This document shows, one piece after another, positions 33,582 through 41,427 of a stretch of DNA of 64,000 bases; the first letter of the stretch is position 1, and each line of letters opens with the position of its first letter. The position numbers and the translations under genes are program-made. The DNA is from AC-32 sp963717725 (GTDB lineage: Bacteria > Actinomycetota > Thermoleophilia > Gaiellales > Gaiellaceae). The stretch lies in the NCBI GenBank assembly GCA_963717725.1, contig CAVQWS010000015.1, positions 23,452 through 87,451 of the forward strand, given 5' to 3'. A model generated the notes under the pieces. It was given only the letters and a program-made list of their open reading frames with translations. It had not been told where the DNA came from and did not search any database.

Positions 33582-34469
33582 ATGCCCGAGCCCGGACATC
33601 TGCGGATCGGCGAGCTGAGCCGGCGCACCGACACGAGCGTCGACCTCCTGCGTGCCTGGGAGAAGCGGTACGGCCTGCTTGACCCGGACCGGTCTGACGG
33701 CGGCTACCGCCTCTATTCGGACAACGACGTCGAGCGCGTCCGTGCGATGCGATCGCATCTCGCGGAGGGGCTCGCGGCTGCCGAAGCGGCGCGCCGCGCG
33801 CTCGAGACCCCGGTCGCGGAGACGGTCGGTGGCGAGCTCGTCACGCGGTCGAGGCACGAACTGGCCGACGCGCTCGAGCACTTCGCGGAGGGAAGGGCGA
33901 ACGCCGTGCTCGATCAGCTGCTCGCATCGCTCAGCATCGACGCGGTGCTGCGAGACGTGGTGCTGCCGTACCTGCACGATCTCGGCGACGCGTGGTCACG
34001 CGGCGAGATCACCGTCGCGCAGGAGCATTTCGCCAGCAACGTTCTCCGAGGCAGGCTGCTTGGCATCGGGCGGGGGTGGGGCGAAGGCTCCGGACCCCAC
34101 GCGCTGCTCGCCTGCCCGCCGCGGGAACAGCACGACCTCGGGCTGATCGCGTTCGGCCTCGCCCTGCGCAACCGCGGCTGGCGAGTCACCTACCTCGGCC
34201 AGGACACGCCGGTCTCGGCGCTCGTGGAGGAGACGCGGGAGCTCGAGCCCGACCGTGTAGTCGTCGCGGCGTCCGCGCCCGATCGGCTCGACGACGTGGT
34301 CGCAGATCTCGCGGCACTCGCGCAGGGTGCGCCGCTGGCGATCGGGGGCGCAGGCGCCTCGGCCGAGCTCGCAGAGAAGGCGGGCGCGACGCTCCTCGGC
34401 GGCGACCCGGTCAGCGCGGCGGAGCTGCTGACGCGCGAGCACCGAGCAGGCGCTCCAGCGCGGCGGTGA
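33582..34469 (+). CDS. carH: CarH-type MerR regulator with B12-binding photosensor domain
   Basis: 295 residues. Residues 7-75 are a MerR helix-turn-helix (IGELSRRTDTSVDLLRAWEK, then DGGYRLYSDNDVERV). The middle helical bundle carries the light-sensing signature W138-x9-E148-H149 (AWSRGEITVAQEHF), and the Rossmann-like cobalamin domain has the lower-ligand motif E182-x-H184-xx-G187. In the dark, adenosylcobalamin drives tetramer formation and DNA binding; light breaks the Co-C bond and releases the operator. All key residues are present, so photoreception is likely functional. It overlaps the convergent hydrolase by 59 bp. Confidence 0.9.
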   Translation: MPEPGHLRIGELSRRTDTSVDLLRAWEKRYGLLDPDRSDGGYRLYSDNDVERVRAMRSHLAEGLAAAEAARRALETPVAETVGGELVTRSRHELADALEHFAEGRANAVLDQLLASLSIDAVLRDVVLPYLHDLGDAWSRGEITVAQEHFASNVLRGRLLGIGRGWGEGSGPHALLACPPREQHDLGLIAFGLALRNRGWRVTYLGQDTPVSALVEETRELEPDRVVVAASAPDRLDDVVADLAALAQGAPLAIGGAGASAELAEKAGATLLGGDPVSAAELLTREHRAGAPARR

Positions 34470-35175
34470 CCTCGGGCCAGGCGGTCGACGCCGGGTCGAT
34501 CGGCTCGAAGTGGCCGGCGCCGTCGAGCGTGACGAGCTCGGCCTCGCCGCCCGCCGCTTCGACGTAGCGCTCGCTCATCGAGTACGGCACCGAATCGTCG
34601 GCGGTGCCGTGGATCACGACTTGCGGCACCCCGAGCGGGAGCAGCTCGAGCGGCGAGCCGTCGGCGAAGTGCTCCGGCGCCATGAACCTCGCCGGCGCGC
34701 TCCCGGGGCCGCGCCGCTCGACGGCATCGCGGACGTCGGATACCGGCGCCAGCGCGAGAACCGGCAGCTGCGCGTGCTTCGCCGCCCAGAGCGCGAGCTG
34801 CCCGCCGGCGGAATGGCCGACGAGCACGGTGCGGCCGTCGTGGGCGAAGGGCAGCTTGTCGCGGTGCGCGAGGGCTCGTTCGAGGTCTTCGGCGGCGGCG
34901 GGCCACTCGCCGCCCGGGACGCCGAGGCAGCGGTACTCGAGGTTCCAGCTGGCGATCCCGGCGGCGCGGAGCGCTTCGCAGAGGTGGCCGGTGTGGACCA
35001 GGTTGTACATCGCCTGCCAGTAGCCGCCGTGCAGCACGAGCGCGAGCGGGAACAGCCCGTCGCCGGGCGGGACGCGGAGGTCGCCGAACTCGAGCGGCTC
35101 GGGCCCGTAGGCGATCCGCGCGTCCGCCGCCCGAGGCGGCGGGTCGGTGAGAACGTCGGCCGAGTCGCGGCTCAA
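34411..35175 (-). CDS. Alpha/beta hydrolase (arylformamidase/BD-FAE-like)
   Basis: About 254 residues. The likely start is TTG 35175, which overlaps the TGA of the upstream phosphatase gene. Features are the HGGYWQAMYN oxyanion motif typical of kynurenine formamidase-like enzymes, nucleophile Ser in VLVGHSAGGQLALW, acid in IHGTADDSVP and His in LDGAGHFEPI. The substrate is unknown, and no kynureninase or tryptophan dioxygenase gene is nearby. It is coupled to the phosphatase and overlaps carH at the 3' end. Confidence 0.82.
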   Translation of the reverse strand: MSRDSADVLTDPPPRAADARIAYGPEPLEFGDLRVPPGDGLFPLALVLHGGYWQAMYNLVHTGHLCEALRAAGIASWNLEYRCLGVPGGEWPAAAEDLERALAHRDKLPFAHDGRTVLVGHSAGGQLALWAAKHAQLPVLALAPVSDVRDAVERRGPGSAPARFMAPEHFADGSPLELLPLGVPQVVIHGTADDSVPYSMSERYVEAAGGEAELVTLDGAGHFEPIDPASTAWPEVTAALERLLGARASAAPPR

Positions 35176-35729
35176 ACCGGCACGTTCCAGGCGCTGATCA
35201 CTCGCTGCTCGCGCTCGAAGCCGAGCGTGCTGAGCGTCCCGGAGTCCAGCGCGAACAACCGCCCCTCCGCAGCGCCCAGCTCGAGCCAGCGGGCCGTCAG
35301 CACCCGCAGGAAGTGGCCGTGCGAGAAGACGAGCACGTCGCCGTCGACGGCGAGCAACTCCGCCAGCACGCGGTTGGCCCGCGCCGCGAGCTGCTCGACG
35401 GTCTCGCCGCCCTTCGCCCCATACCGCCAGATCGTCCAGTCGGGAACCTGCTCGCGGATCTCGGGCGTCGTGATGCCGTCGTACTCGCCGTAGTCCCACT
35501 CGGCCAGGTCGTCGCGCAGCTCGGGTTCGAAGCCCGCCAGCCGCGCGGTGTCGAGCGCCCGCCGCAGCGGGCTCGACAGCACGAGCGCGAACTCACGACC
35601 GCGCAGCATCTCCCCGACCGCCCGCGCCTCACGTTCGCCCTCCTCGGTCAGCGGCACGTCGGTGCGGCCGGTGTGCCGACCCGTGCGACTCCACTCGGTC
35701 TCGCCGTGGCGGACGAGCACGACCTCCAC
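35172..35729 (-). CDS. Histidine phosphatase family protein
   Basis: 185 residues from GTG 35729. The catalytic LVRHGETEW motif carries the phospho-accepting His; SSPLRRALDTA supplies the second Arg, and the second His is in VFSHGHFLRV. The size fits broad-specificity phosphatases of the CobC/GpmB group rather than glycolytic mutase. It precedes and overlaps the hydrolase gene by 4 bp. Confidence 0.9.
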   Translation of the reverse strand: MEVVLVRHGETEWSRTGRHTGRTDVPLTEEGEREARAVGEMLRGREFALVLSSPLRRALDTARLAGFEPELRDDLAEWDYGEYDGITTPEIREQVPDWTIWRYGAKGGETVEQLAARANRVLAELLAVDGDVLVFSHGHFLRVLTARWLELGAAEGRLFALDSGTLSTLGFEREQRVISAWNVPV

Positions 35730-35834
35730 GCGCTGACAGTACGTACTTTCGAGCGGCCGCGTCCGGGTCTCCGCGGATGCGCACGGCGACCGCCGCGGCG
35801 AGGCTGTCTCTGTATCCGAGAAGGAGGTGTCGAG

Positions 35835-36452
35835 ATGTCGGCTGTGCCGGTTTACCCGGTGCGGGTCGAAGGCGATCTCGACCCACAGCTCAGCCGCTGG
35901 CTGTGGCTCGTGAAGTGGTTGCTCGTCATCCCGCACGCGATCGTGCTCGCATTCCTGTGGATCGCGTTCGTGCTCGTCAGCATCGTCGCGTTCTTCGCGA
36001 TTCTGTTCACGGAGCGCTATCCGCGGCGTCTGTTCGAGTTCAACGTCGGCGTGCTGCGCTGGACGTGGCGCGTCTCGTTCTACTGCTTCGACGCCAACGG
36101 CACCGACCGCTACCCGCCGTTCACGCTCAAGGCGGTCGAGTACCCCGCCACGTTCGAGGTCGAGTACCCGGAGCGGCTCTCGCGCGGACTCGTGCTCGTC
36201 AAGTGGTGGCTGCTCGCGATCCCGCAGTACCTTGTCGTTGGAGTCTTCCTCGGCGGCGCCTACTGCGGGCTCGTCCCGCTGCTCGTCTTGTTCGCGGTGG
36301 TCGCGCTCCTGTTCACCGGCCGCTACCCGCGCTCGATCTTCGATTTCGTGCTCGGGATGAACCGCTGGACGCTGCGTGTGGCGGGGTACGCGGCGCTGAT
36401 GACGGACCGCTACCCGCCCTTCCGGCTCGACGCGGGCCCGACTGAGCCGTAG
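35835..36452 (+). CDS. DUF4389 membrane protein
   Basis: 205 residues from ATG 35835, AAGGAGGTG upstream. Two tandem DUF4389 units are visible: each has a long membrane helix pair, then FTERYPRRLFEFNVGVLRW or FTGRYPRSIFDFVLGMNRW, and ends with DRYPPF. Four membrane helices in total. Function unknown. It is followed by two strong hairpins. Confidence 0.87.
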   Translation: MSAVPVYPVRVEGDLDPQLSRWLWLVKWLLVIPHAIVLAFLWIAFVLVSIVAFFAILFTERYPRRLFEFNVGVLRWTWRVSFYCFDANGTDRYPPFTLKAVEYPATFEVEYPERLSRGLVLVKWWLLAIPQYLVVGVFLGGAYCGLVPLLVLFAVVALLFTGRYPRSIFDFVLGMNRWTLRVAGYAALMTDRYPPFRLDAGPTEP

Positions 36453-36464
36453 CCGCCCCTGGAG

Positions 36465-36501
36465 CCACGGTGGCCGCTCTGGAAGGATGCGGCCACCGTG
36501 G
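36465..36501 (+). terminator. Hairpin after DUF4389 gene
   Basis: A perfect 13-bp stem (36465-36477 / 36489-36501) with 11-nt loop lies 12 nt after the stop. The flanks can extend it further (CGCCCC with GGGGCG). Confidence 0.65.
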
Positions 36502-36537
36502 AGGGGGGCGGTCACCGCGATCCACTAGCGCTCGACT

Positions 36538-36567
36538 AGAGAAAGGCCCCGGAAATGGGGCTTTCTC
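36538..36567 (+). terminator. Second hairpin with T-rich tail
   Basis: An 11-bp stem with one bulged G pairs 36538-36550 with 36557-36567 around a GGAAAT loop. GTTTAGCTATTTC follows on the + strand. It marks the boundary of the structured non-coding region. Confidence 0.6.
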
Positions 36568-37300
36568 GTTTAGCTATTTCGCTGCGAACCGCCGGGAGCT
36601 TCCGAACCCAGGCACAAGATCTGCCCGTGTCGGGAATCCATTTGAGATACCGGGCGACTGCGGCTCCCGGCCGGGGACTGGCGGCGCGACCCCAGCAAGG
36701 GAGTAGTCGCCCGGCCCTGTCATCTTGCACCGGGCGTCCCCCGCTACAGCGCTGGCCAGCGGTGCAGTCATCAAGGACAACGTGCAGCCCAAGCGGGCGG
36801 GCTTGGTGTGACGAAAGAAGGGAGGCGGGGTACGCCTAGTGGGCCGCCACCCGAGGCGTTCCCCGCACCTCCCCCGCGATGGAAGCTATTTGTGCCCGGA
36901 GGCCCTCGCATCACCCAAAGGGGGGACGAGCCCTAAGGCAATGACCACTCCGCAGGTTTCGGCGCCTCCACACGTCTGCTTGGGCGCGAGTCGGGCACGT
37001 CCTCCACCGGACTGACGGCTTCTCCCTAGGGGAGAGCAGGAGGGCGTGCCCGGCTCTCCTTCTCCCTGATCAGAAAAGAGAGCGAGAGCGGCCGCGCGAG
37101 GGCGGAGCAGTGCATCCTGCTTGTTGCCCCAGGGGAGAAGGTGGCGGCCGCTCTCGCCTGGGCTTGACGAGCCTATAGCACCCTCTTGACCTGTCCTAAT
37201 CCTCCACTAGGCGTGGAGCGTCCAAAGCCGTAGCTTGAAGTTTGGGCCGGGAAGCGCCCGCGCGTTCGGCTCGCCGCCCGGCCTTTACAATCCCTAGAAC
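36568..37300. other. Gene-poor region rich in long inverted repeats; candidate large structured RNA
   Basis: About 730 bp without a convincing coding gene. Stems that can be paired are 36615-36620/36722-36727 enclosing 36650-36659/36705-36714 and 36664-36668/36699-36703; 36789-36794/36801-36806; 36820-36837/36854-36873 (17 bp with a 2-nt bulge); 36992-37005/37039-37052 (14 bp, one G-U) enclosing 37021-37026/37030-37035; and 37082-37095/37144-37157 (14 bp perfect). On the - strand a TGCTATAGG extended -10 lies at 37172-37180, just before the outermost stem. I found no tmRNA, RNase P, SRP or riboswitch signature. Strand and function are unknown. Confidence 0.45.
37245..37283 (+). repeat. Hairpin containing the first copy of a 22-bp direct repeat
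   Basis: GGCCGGG at 37245-37251 pairs with CCCGGCC at 37277-37283. The segment 37262-37283 is repeated, with one substitution and one deleted base, at 37511-37531 on the far side of the small ORF. Confidence 0.5.
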
Positions 37301-37303
37301 CAA

Positions 37304-37492
37304 ATGAGCGTTATCGAGCGGCTACACAATCCAAGAGGCCGCCGGTGCGGTTGCCCAGCCGAGTGCATCTGCCAACGCACCGCCCTCGGCCGCGCCCTTC
37401 GCTGGTACATCCCAGGACGCTTTCACACTCCTGTTCGACCGGAGGACAAGCAGCGGCTTGAGGCTGAGGGCCTCGCGTTCCGCGACCTCTAG
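37304..37492 (+). CDS. Small Cys-rich hypothetical protein
   Basis: 62 residues from ATG 37304. It is basic, with a possible zinc-binding cluster in RRCGCPAECICQR (four Cys) and an aromatic segment LRWYIPGRFHTP. No good ribosome-binding site is visible. Short proteins of this CGCP...CxC / RWYxPGR type occur in actinobacteria, but I cannot name a function. Imperfect direct repeats at 37262-37283 and 37511-37531 flank the gene. Confidence 0.5.
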   Translation: MSVIERLHNPRGRRCGCPAECICQRTALGRALRWYIPGRFHTPVRPEDKQRLEAEGLAFRDL

Positions 37493-37510
37493 CCCTGCCT
37501 AACGGCCTAG

Positions 37511-37531
37511 GCGTTCAGCTCGCCGCCGGCC
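37511..37531 (+). repeat. Second copy of the 22-bp direct repeat
   Basis: GCGTTCAGCTCGCCGCCGGC and one further C match 37262-37283 except for A/G at position 7 and one missing C. It is preceded by TAACGGCCTAG and followed by a small inverted repeat (CTCGC with GCGAG). Confidence 0.5.
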
Positions 37532-37636
37532 CCTATGGCCAGCGAGGACGCGCATCAGCTGACAACGACGGTTCCGCAAGAACGTCTCTGACATATCCGT
37601 CTAGCACTGGCCCTCGCCGCAGGCGACAATCGCTCC

Positions 37637-38600
37637 GTGATCGACCCGCTCGAGCGCTGGCGGCAGTACGGCGAGAAGCCCGACTACGCGGGCCTGCTCA
37701 CCTACGGCGGCGCGCCGTACACGCAGGATCCCGCCGAGCTGGCCGGGTTCGACGTGGCGATCGTCGGCGCGCCGACGGACGACCTCGTCTCCGACCGGCC
37801 CGGCGCCCGCTTCGGCCCGCGCGCGATCCGCGCGGCGTCGTGCCCGCCCGGGCCGCACCTCGAGTCGAAGGTCGACGCCTTCGAGGAGCTGAAGATCGTC
37901 GACTTCGGCGACGCGGCCGTCCTGCCCGCCGACGCGCCGCGCTCCCACGCGGCGATCGAGCAGCTCGTCGGCCAGGTGGTCGACGCCGGCCTGCTGCCGG
38001 TCGTGCTCGGCGGCGACCACTCGATCGCCGAGCCCGACGTCCGCGCCGTAGCCGCCCGACGCGGCGCCGTCGGCCTTGTCCACTTCGACACGCACACCGA
38101 CACCGGCCGCGAGGTCTTCGGCGTCGAGCTCTCGCACGGCACGCCGATGTTCCGGCTCGTGGAGGGAGGACATGTCGAGCCGCACCGGTACGTGCAGATC
38201 GGCCTGCGTGGCTACTGGCCCGGGCGAGCGCGAGTTCCAGTGGCAGGCCGACCAGGGGATCACGAGCTTCTTCATGCACGACGTCCGCGAGTTGGGGATC
38301 GAGACGGTCGTCGAGCGGACGGTCGAGATCGTCGGCGACGGGCCCGTCTTCCTGACCGTCGACGTGGACGTGCTCGACCCCGCCTTCGCGCCCGGTACCG
38401 GCACTCCGGAGCCCGGCGGGATGACGAGCGCCGACCTGCTCTGGGCCTGCCGGGAGGTCGCGCGGCGTCTCGAGCTCGCCGGCGCCGACGTGGTCGAGGT
38501 GATCCCGACCGCCGTCGGCTCGGCCGACGTCACCGCGCTGGTGGCCGACCGGATCGTGCGCGAGACCCTGAACGGGATCGCGCTGCGCCGGCGGGGCTAG
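37637..38600 (+). CDS. Agmatinase/arginase (ureohydrolase) family protein (one apparent frameshift)
   Basis: About 320 residues from GTG 37637. Binuclear manganese motifs are LGGDHSIAEP, HFDTHTDTG (DxHxD) and TVDVDVLDPAFAPGTGTPEP; GAPTDDLVSDRPGARFGPRAIR is the typical N-terminal segment. The frame shifts by one base within a C/G run near 38219-38226, after GLRGYWPG, and resumes at REFQWQADQG. Agmatinase (agmatine to putrescine and urea) or a guanidino-acid hydrolase is likely; specificity cannot be fixed. The stop overlaps cofE by 4 bp, convergent. Confidence 0.87.
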
Positions 38601-39320
38601 CGGAAGAGGTCGCGCTCCGGCGGGATGACGAGCTCCCGGGCGCTGCCTTCGCCGGCCGCTTCGACTCCTCTGATCACCGCTGCGGGCACACCGTCGGTCT
38701 TGCCCAACACGAGCTCGGCAGCGCCCGCGAGCTCGTCGGCGACCGCGATCACGGTCGTGTGCAGCTCGTAGCCGGCGCGGTCACGCGTGCCCTTCAGGTC
38801 GAGCAGCGGCCGGATGCCGGCGAGGCCGATCGCGACATCGGTCGTGCCCTGTCGCCACGCCCGGCCGAACGAGTCGCTGACGATCACGCCGACCTCGGCG
38901 CCCGTCAGCTCCTCCAGCCGCTCGCGCAGCCGGCGCGGCCGAGGCGTCCGGGTCCTCGGGCAGCAGCACCACGGTGCCGGCCTCGGGCGCGTTCGAGGAG
39001 TCGACCCCCGCCGAGGCGCAGACGAAGCCGTGCCGCGTCTCGGCGATCACGAGCGGCGGGCGGGTGCGGACGATCCGCGCCGACTCGCGCAGGATCACCT
39101 CGAGCCGGCGCGGGTCCTCGTCGCCGGCCAGCTCACGCGCTCGCTCGGAGGGCTCGACCTCGTCCAGGCGCACGACGCGGCCCTCGGCCTTCGAGACCGC
39201 TTTCTGCGCGACGACGAGCACGTCGCCGCTCTCGAGCTCCGTCCGCTCCGCGATCAGCGCGCCGAGGTCGGCGCCCGCCTCGATCTCCGGCAGCCCCTCG
39301 ACGGGTCTGATCGAGATCAC
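38597..39320 (-). CDS. cofE: Coenzyme F420-0:L-glutamate ligase CofE/FbiB-N (one apparent frameshift)
   Basis: CofE adds gamma-linked glutamates to F420-0 using GTP. The N-terminal part (RPVEGLPEIEAGADLGALIA, LVVAQKAVSKAEGRVV, RHGFVCASAGVDSSN) and C-terminal part (VIVSDSFGRAWRQGTTDVAI, GLAGIRPLLDLKGTRDRAGY) match the family, but are joined only by a frame change near 38935-38940, in a C/G-rich stretch. Restored length is about 240 residues, so it lacks the nitroreductase-like FbiB C-terminal domain. It overlaps npdG by 4 bp and is the last gene of the F420 operon. Confidence 0.88.
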
Positions 39321-39937
39321 GGCAGGCCGGTGAGGCGGAGGCCTGCGTGGACGCCGTACTCCCTGTTCACGTTCAGGATGACGGCCGTCATGCCCTCGAG
39401 CGCGCGGGAGTTGGCAAGCGGGCCGACGTCGATCGCGCGCCCACCGACGAGGCGGCCGGCCAGCTCGAGCGCGAGCTCCTTCGCAGCCAGGTCGTCGCCG
39501 CAGATCAGTGCGTCCTGGTCGGGCGGCTCCGGCCCGGCGAGGTCGATGGCCGAGACCGTCTGCAGGCCCGAGGCGATGGGCGCAGGGATCAGCCGCGAGA
39601 GACTCTCGGCCAGCGAGCCCTCGTCGAGGCCCGGCACGATCCCGGTGTCGGTGAAGCGCAGGTCGCTCGCCACGCAGAGCACCGGCGTCTCGCCGATCGC
39701 GTCCGCCAGGCTCGTGGCGGTCTCTAGCGCGGCGCTCGACTTCGTGGCCAGCACGACGAGGTCCGCGCCGCGGACGACGTCCTCGTTGGTGCCGCCCTGG
39801 ACGCCGAGCTCGAGCGCCCGCTCCCGCGCCCGCTGGGCGTCGCGTGAGCCGATGTAGACGTCCTCGCCGAGCGCTCGCAACCGCCCCGCGAGCGCTCGGC
39901 CGAAGGAGCCGGTGCCGCCGAGAATCGCGATCTTCAC
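39317..39937 (-). CDS. npdG: NADPH-dependent F420 reductase
   Basis: 206 residues from GTG 39937. It has the NADPH-binding loop AILGGTGSFGRALAGRL and the SRD segment (YIGSRDAQRARE) that selects NADP, and a C-terminal part (GPLANSRALEGMTAVILNVN) typical of F420-dependent NADP reductases. It transfers hydride between NADPH and F420. It lies between cofD and cofE with 4-bp overlaps on both sides, so F420 synthesis and reduction are co-expressed. Confidence 0.9.
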   Translation of the reverse strand: MKIAILGGTGSFGRALAGRLRALGEDVYIGSRDAQRARERALELGVQGGTNEDVVRGADLVVLATKSSAALETATSLADAIGETPVLCVASDLRFTDTGIVPGLDEGSLAESLSRLIPAPIASGLQTVSAIDLAGPEPPDQDALICGDDLAAKELALELAGRLVGGRAIDVGPLANSRALEGMTAVILNVNREYGVHAGLRLTGLP

Positions 39938-40854
39938 TGCAGCACCGCCAAGGATTCGAGCACCGCCTCGGCGACCCGCCGGCGGCCTTCGGCGTCTTCC
40001 ATCAGTGTGCGCGTGACGATCGTCCGCACGCCGGCCTCGGCGTCCGCGTCGGCCTCGTCGATCACGAGCGCATCGATCAACCCCTTGTAACAGTCTGTTA
40101 CTTGCTGCGGGCCGGTTCCGCCACGGAGTCGCGCCAGCATCCGCGCGGCCGGGCCGCGTACCGCTTTGCCGCCGATCAGCGGGCTGACCGCGACCGCTGG
40201 CACGGACCGGCGCTCGAGTGCCTCGCGGATGCCGGCCACGGCCAGGATCGGACCGATGCTGACGAACGGGTTGCTCGGGGCGATCGCGATCAGGTCGGCG
40301 GCCTCCAGCGCCTCGAGCACGCCCGGCGCGGGCCGCGCCACTTCCGCGCCCTCGAAGCGCACGCCGTCCACCTCGTCCCGGTGCCCGCGCGCCACGAACC
40401 ACTCCTGGAACGGCAGCTCGCCGGCGGGCGTGGCCAGCCACGTGCGCAGGCGCTCGTCGGTCGCGGGCAGCAGCGTCGGCTCGAGCCCGAAGGCACGCGA
40501 GATCCGGGCGGTCACGGCCGAGAGCGGCTCGCCGCGACGCAGCGCCTCGGTGCGCACAAGGTGGACCCCGAGGTCGAGGTCGCCGAGCCGGAACCAGCTC
40601 TCGCCGCCGAGCTCGACCACGGTCTCGAGGGCGTTCCAGCTCTCCTCCGCGCGGCCCCAGCCCTTGGCCTCGTCCAGCCGCCCGGTGAGCGTGTACAGGA
40701 TCGTGTCCAGGTCCGGCGAGACATGCAGGCCGAGGATCTCGACGTCGTCGCCGACGTTGCCGACGATCGTCAGCTCGCTCGGCTCGGTCGCCTCGGCCAG
40801 AGCGCGGGCGAGCCGGGAGCCACCCAGACCGCCCGCGAGGACGACGACCTTCAA
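39934..40854 (-). CDS. cofD: 2-phospho-L-lactate/phosphoenolpyruvyl transferase CofD (FbiA)
   Basis: 306 residues. CofD transfers the phospholactyl or phosphoenolpyruvyl group from its GDP-activated form to Fo. Signatures are VVLAGGLGGSRLARAL, VGNVGDDVEILGLHVSPDLD, the GWGRAEESW segment, and IAPSNPFVSIGPILAVAGIR. The length is normal. It overlaps cofC (upstream) and npdG (downstream) by 4 bp. Confidence 0.95.
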   Translation of the reverse strand: MKVVVLAGGLGGSRLARALAEATEPSELTIVGNVGDDVEILGLHVSPDLDTILYTLTGRLDEAKGWGRAEESWNALETVVELGGESWFRLGDLDLGVHLVRTEALRRGEPLSAVTARISRAFGLEPTLLPATDERLRTWLATPAGELPFQEWFVARGHRDEVDGVRFEGAEVARPAPGVLEALEAADLIAIAPSNPFVSIGPILAVAGIREALERRSVPAVAVSPLIGGKAVRGPAARMLARLRGGTGPQQVTDCYKGLIDALVIDEADADAEAGVRTIVTRTLMEDAEGRRRVAEAVLESLAVLQ

Positions 40855-41405
40855 CGCGAGAGGCCCGCGCGCAGCGCGTCCAGCGCGACCGCCGTGCGTG
40901 CGCCAAGCCGGCCCTCGAGCCGCTCGAGGTCGGCGAGCGTGTCCACGTCGTCGGCCAGGTTCGGGATCGCCGCGAGCACCGCGGGCGCGCCGAGCCGCTC
41001 GGCCCGCGCGAGGAACCGCTGCGCGCTGTCCTCGCCGTAGAGCGGCGCGAACAGGTGCGGAGACGCCAGCGCGAGCGCGTTGGTCGTGCCGTCGGCCGCT
41101 TCGACGAGCGCGATCCCGCCCTCAGGCAACGCGCCGAGCAAGGTCAGCAGGTCGCGCGCCCGAGCGCATGGCAGGTCGGCATTGACGACCAGCACCGGCC
41201 CGCTCTCGATCCGCCGCAGCGCGCCTTCGACCGCCTGTCCCTGGCCGCCCGGCTCGTCGGCGACGACAACTTCGCCGACCGGCTCCGCGGCCGCGAGCAC
41301 ATCCTCGAGCATCGCCTGCGCGATGGTCGTGCGAACGTCCTCCGGAGCGGGCGCGAGTCGCTGTTTTGCCGTCTCTCCGCGGAAGGGAACAACAACGGTC
41401 GGCAT
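40851..41405 (-). CDS. cofC: 2-phospho-L-lactate/PEP guanylyltransferase CofC (FbiD)
   Basis: 184 residues with a small nucleotidyltransferase fold: PFRGETAKQRLAP at the N-terminus, VLVVNADLPCARARDL as the metal-binding NADLP strand and NALAL near the centre. It activates 2-phospholactate or PEP with GTP for CofD. It is the first gene of the F420 operon cofC-cofD-npdG-cofE; the start at 41405 is 22 bp from the divergent PHP/PolX gene. The Fo synthase genes (cofG/cofH) are not in the window. Confidence 0.9.
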   Translation of the reverse strand: MPTVVVPFRGETAKQRLAPAPEDVRTTIAQAMLEDVLAAAEPVGEVVVADEPGGQGQAVEGALRRIESGPVLVVNADLPCARARDLLTLLGALPEGGIALVEAADGTTNALALASPHLFAPLYGEDSAQRFLARAERLGAPAVLAAIPNLADDVDTLADLERLEGRLGARTAVALDALRAGLSR

Positions 41406-41427
41406 GCCGTGGAGAGACTATCCAGCT

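Noticed and set aside
36590..36670. tRNA-like fold on the - strand (CCGGGAG and CTCCCGG ends, GGGTTCG inside)
   Set aside because: Acceptor-like ends pair and the length is near 79 nt, but there is no proper T-arm (TTCGA loop with 5-bp stem) or anticodon arm.
36574..36792. Open frame of 72 codons on the - strand and a longer + strand frame inside the structured region
   Set aside because: No ribosome site, no recognisable protein features, and the stretch is dominated by paired inverted repeats; long open frames arise easily at this GC content.
36568..37300. RNase P RNA, tmRNA, 4.5S RNA or cobalamin riboswitch
   Set aside because: None of their invariant sequences (GAGGAAAGTCC, tRNA-like tmRNA ends, GGAAGCAG-type SRP loop, B12-box) was found on either strand.
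37245..37560. Integron attC sites around the small ORF
   Set aside because: GCCTAAC occurs once, but the matching GTTRRRY core is missing, the flanking repeats are direct rather than attC-like, and no integrase gene is present.
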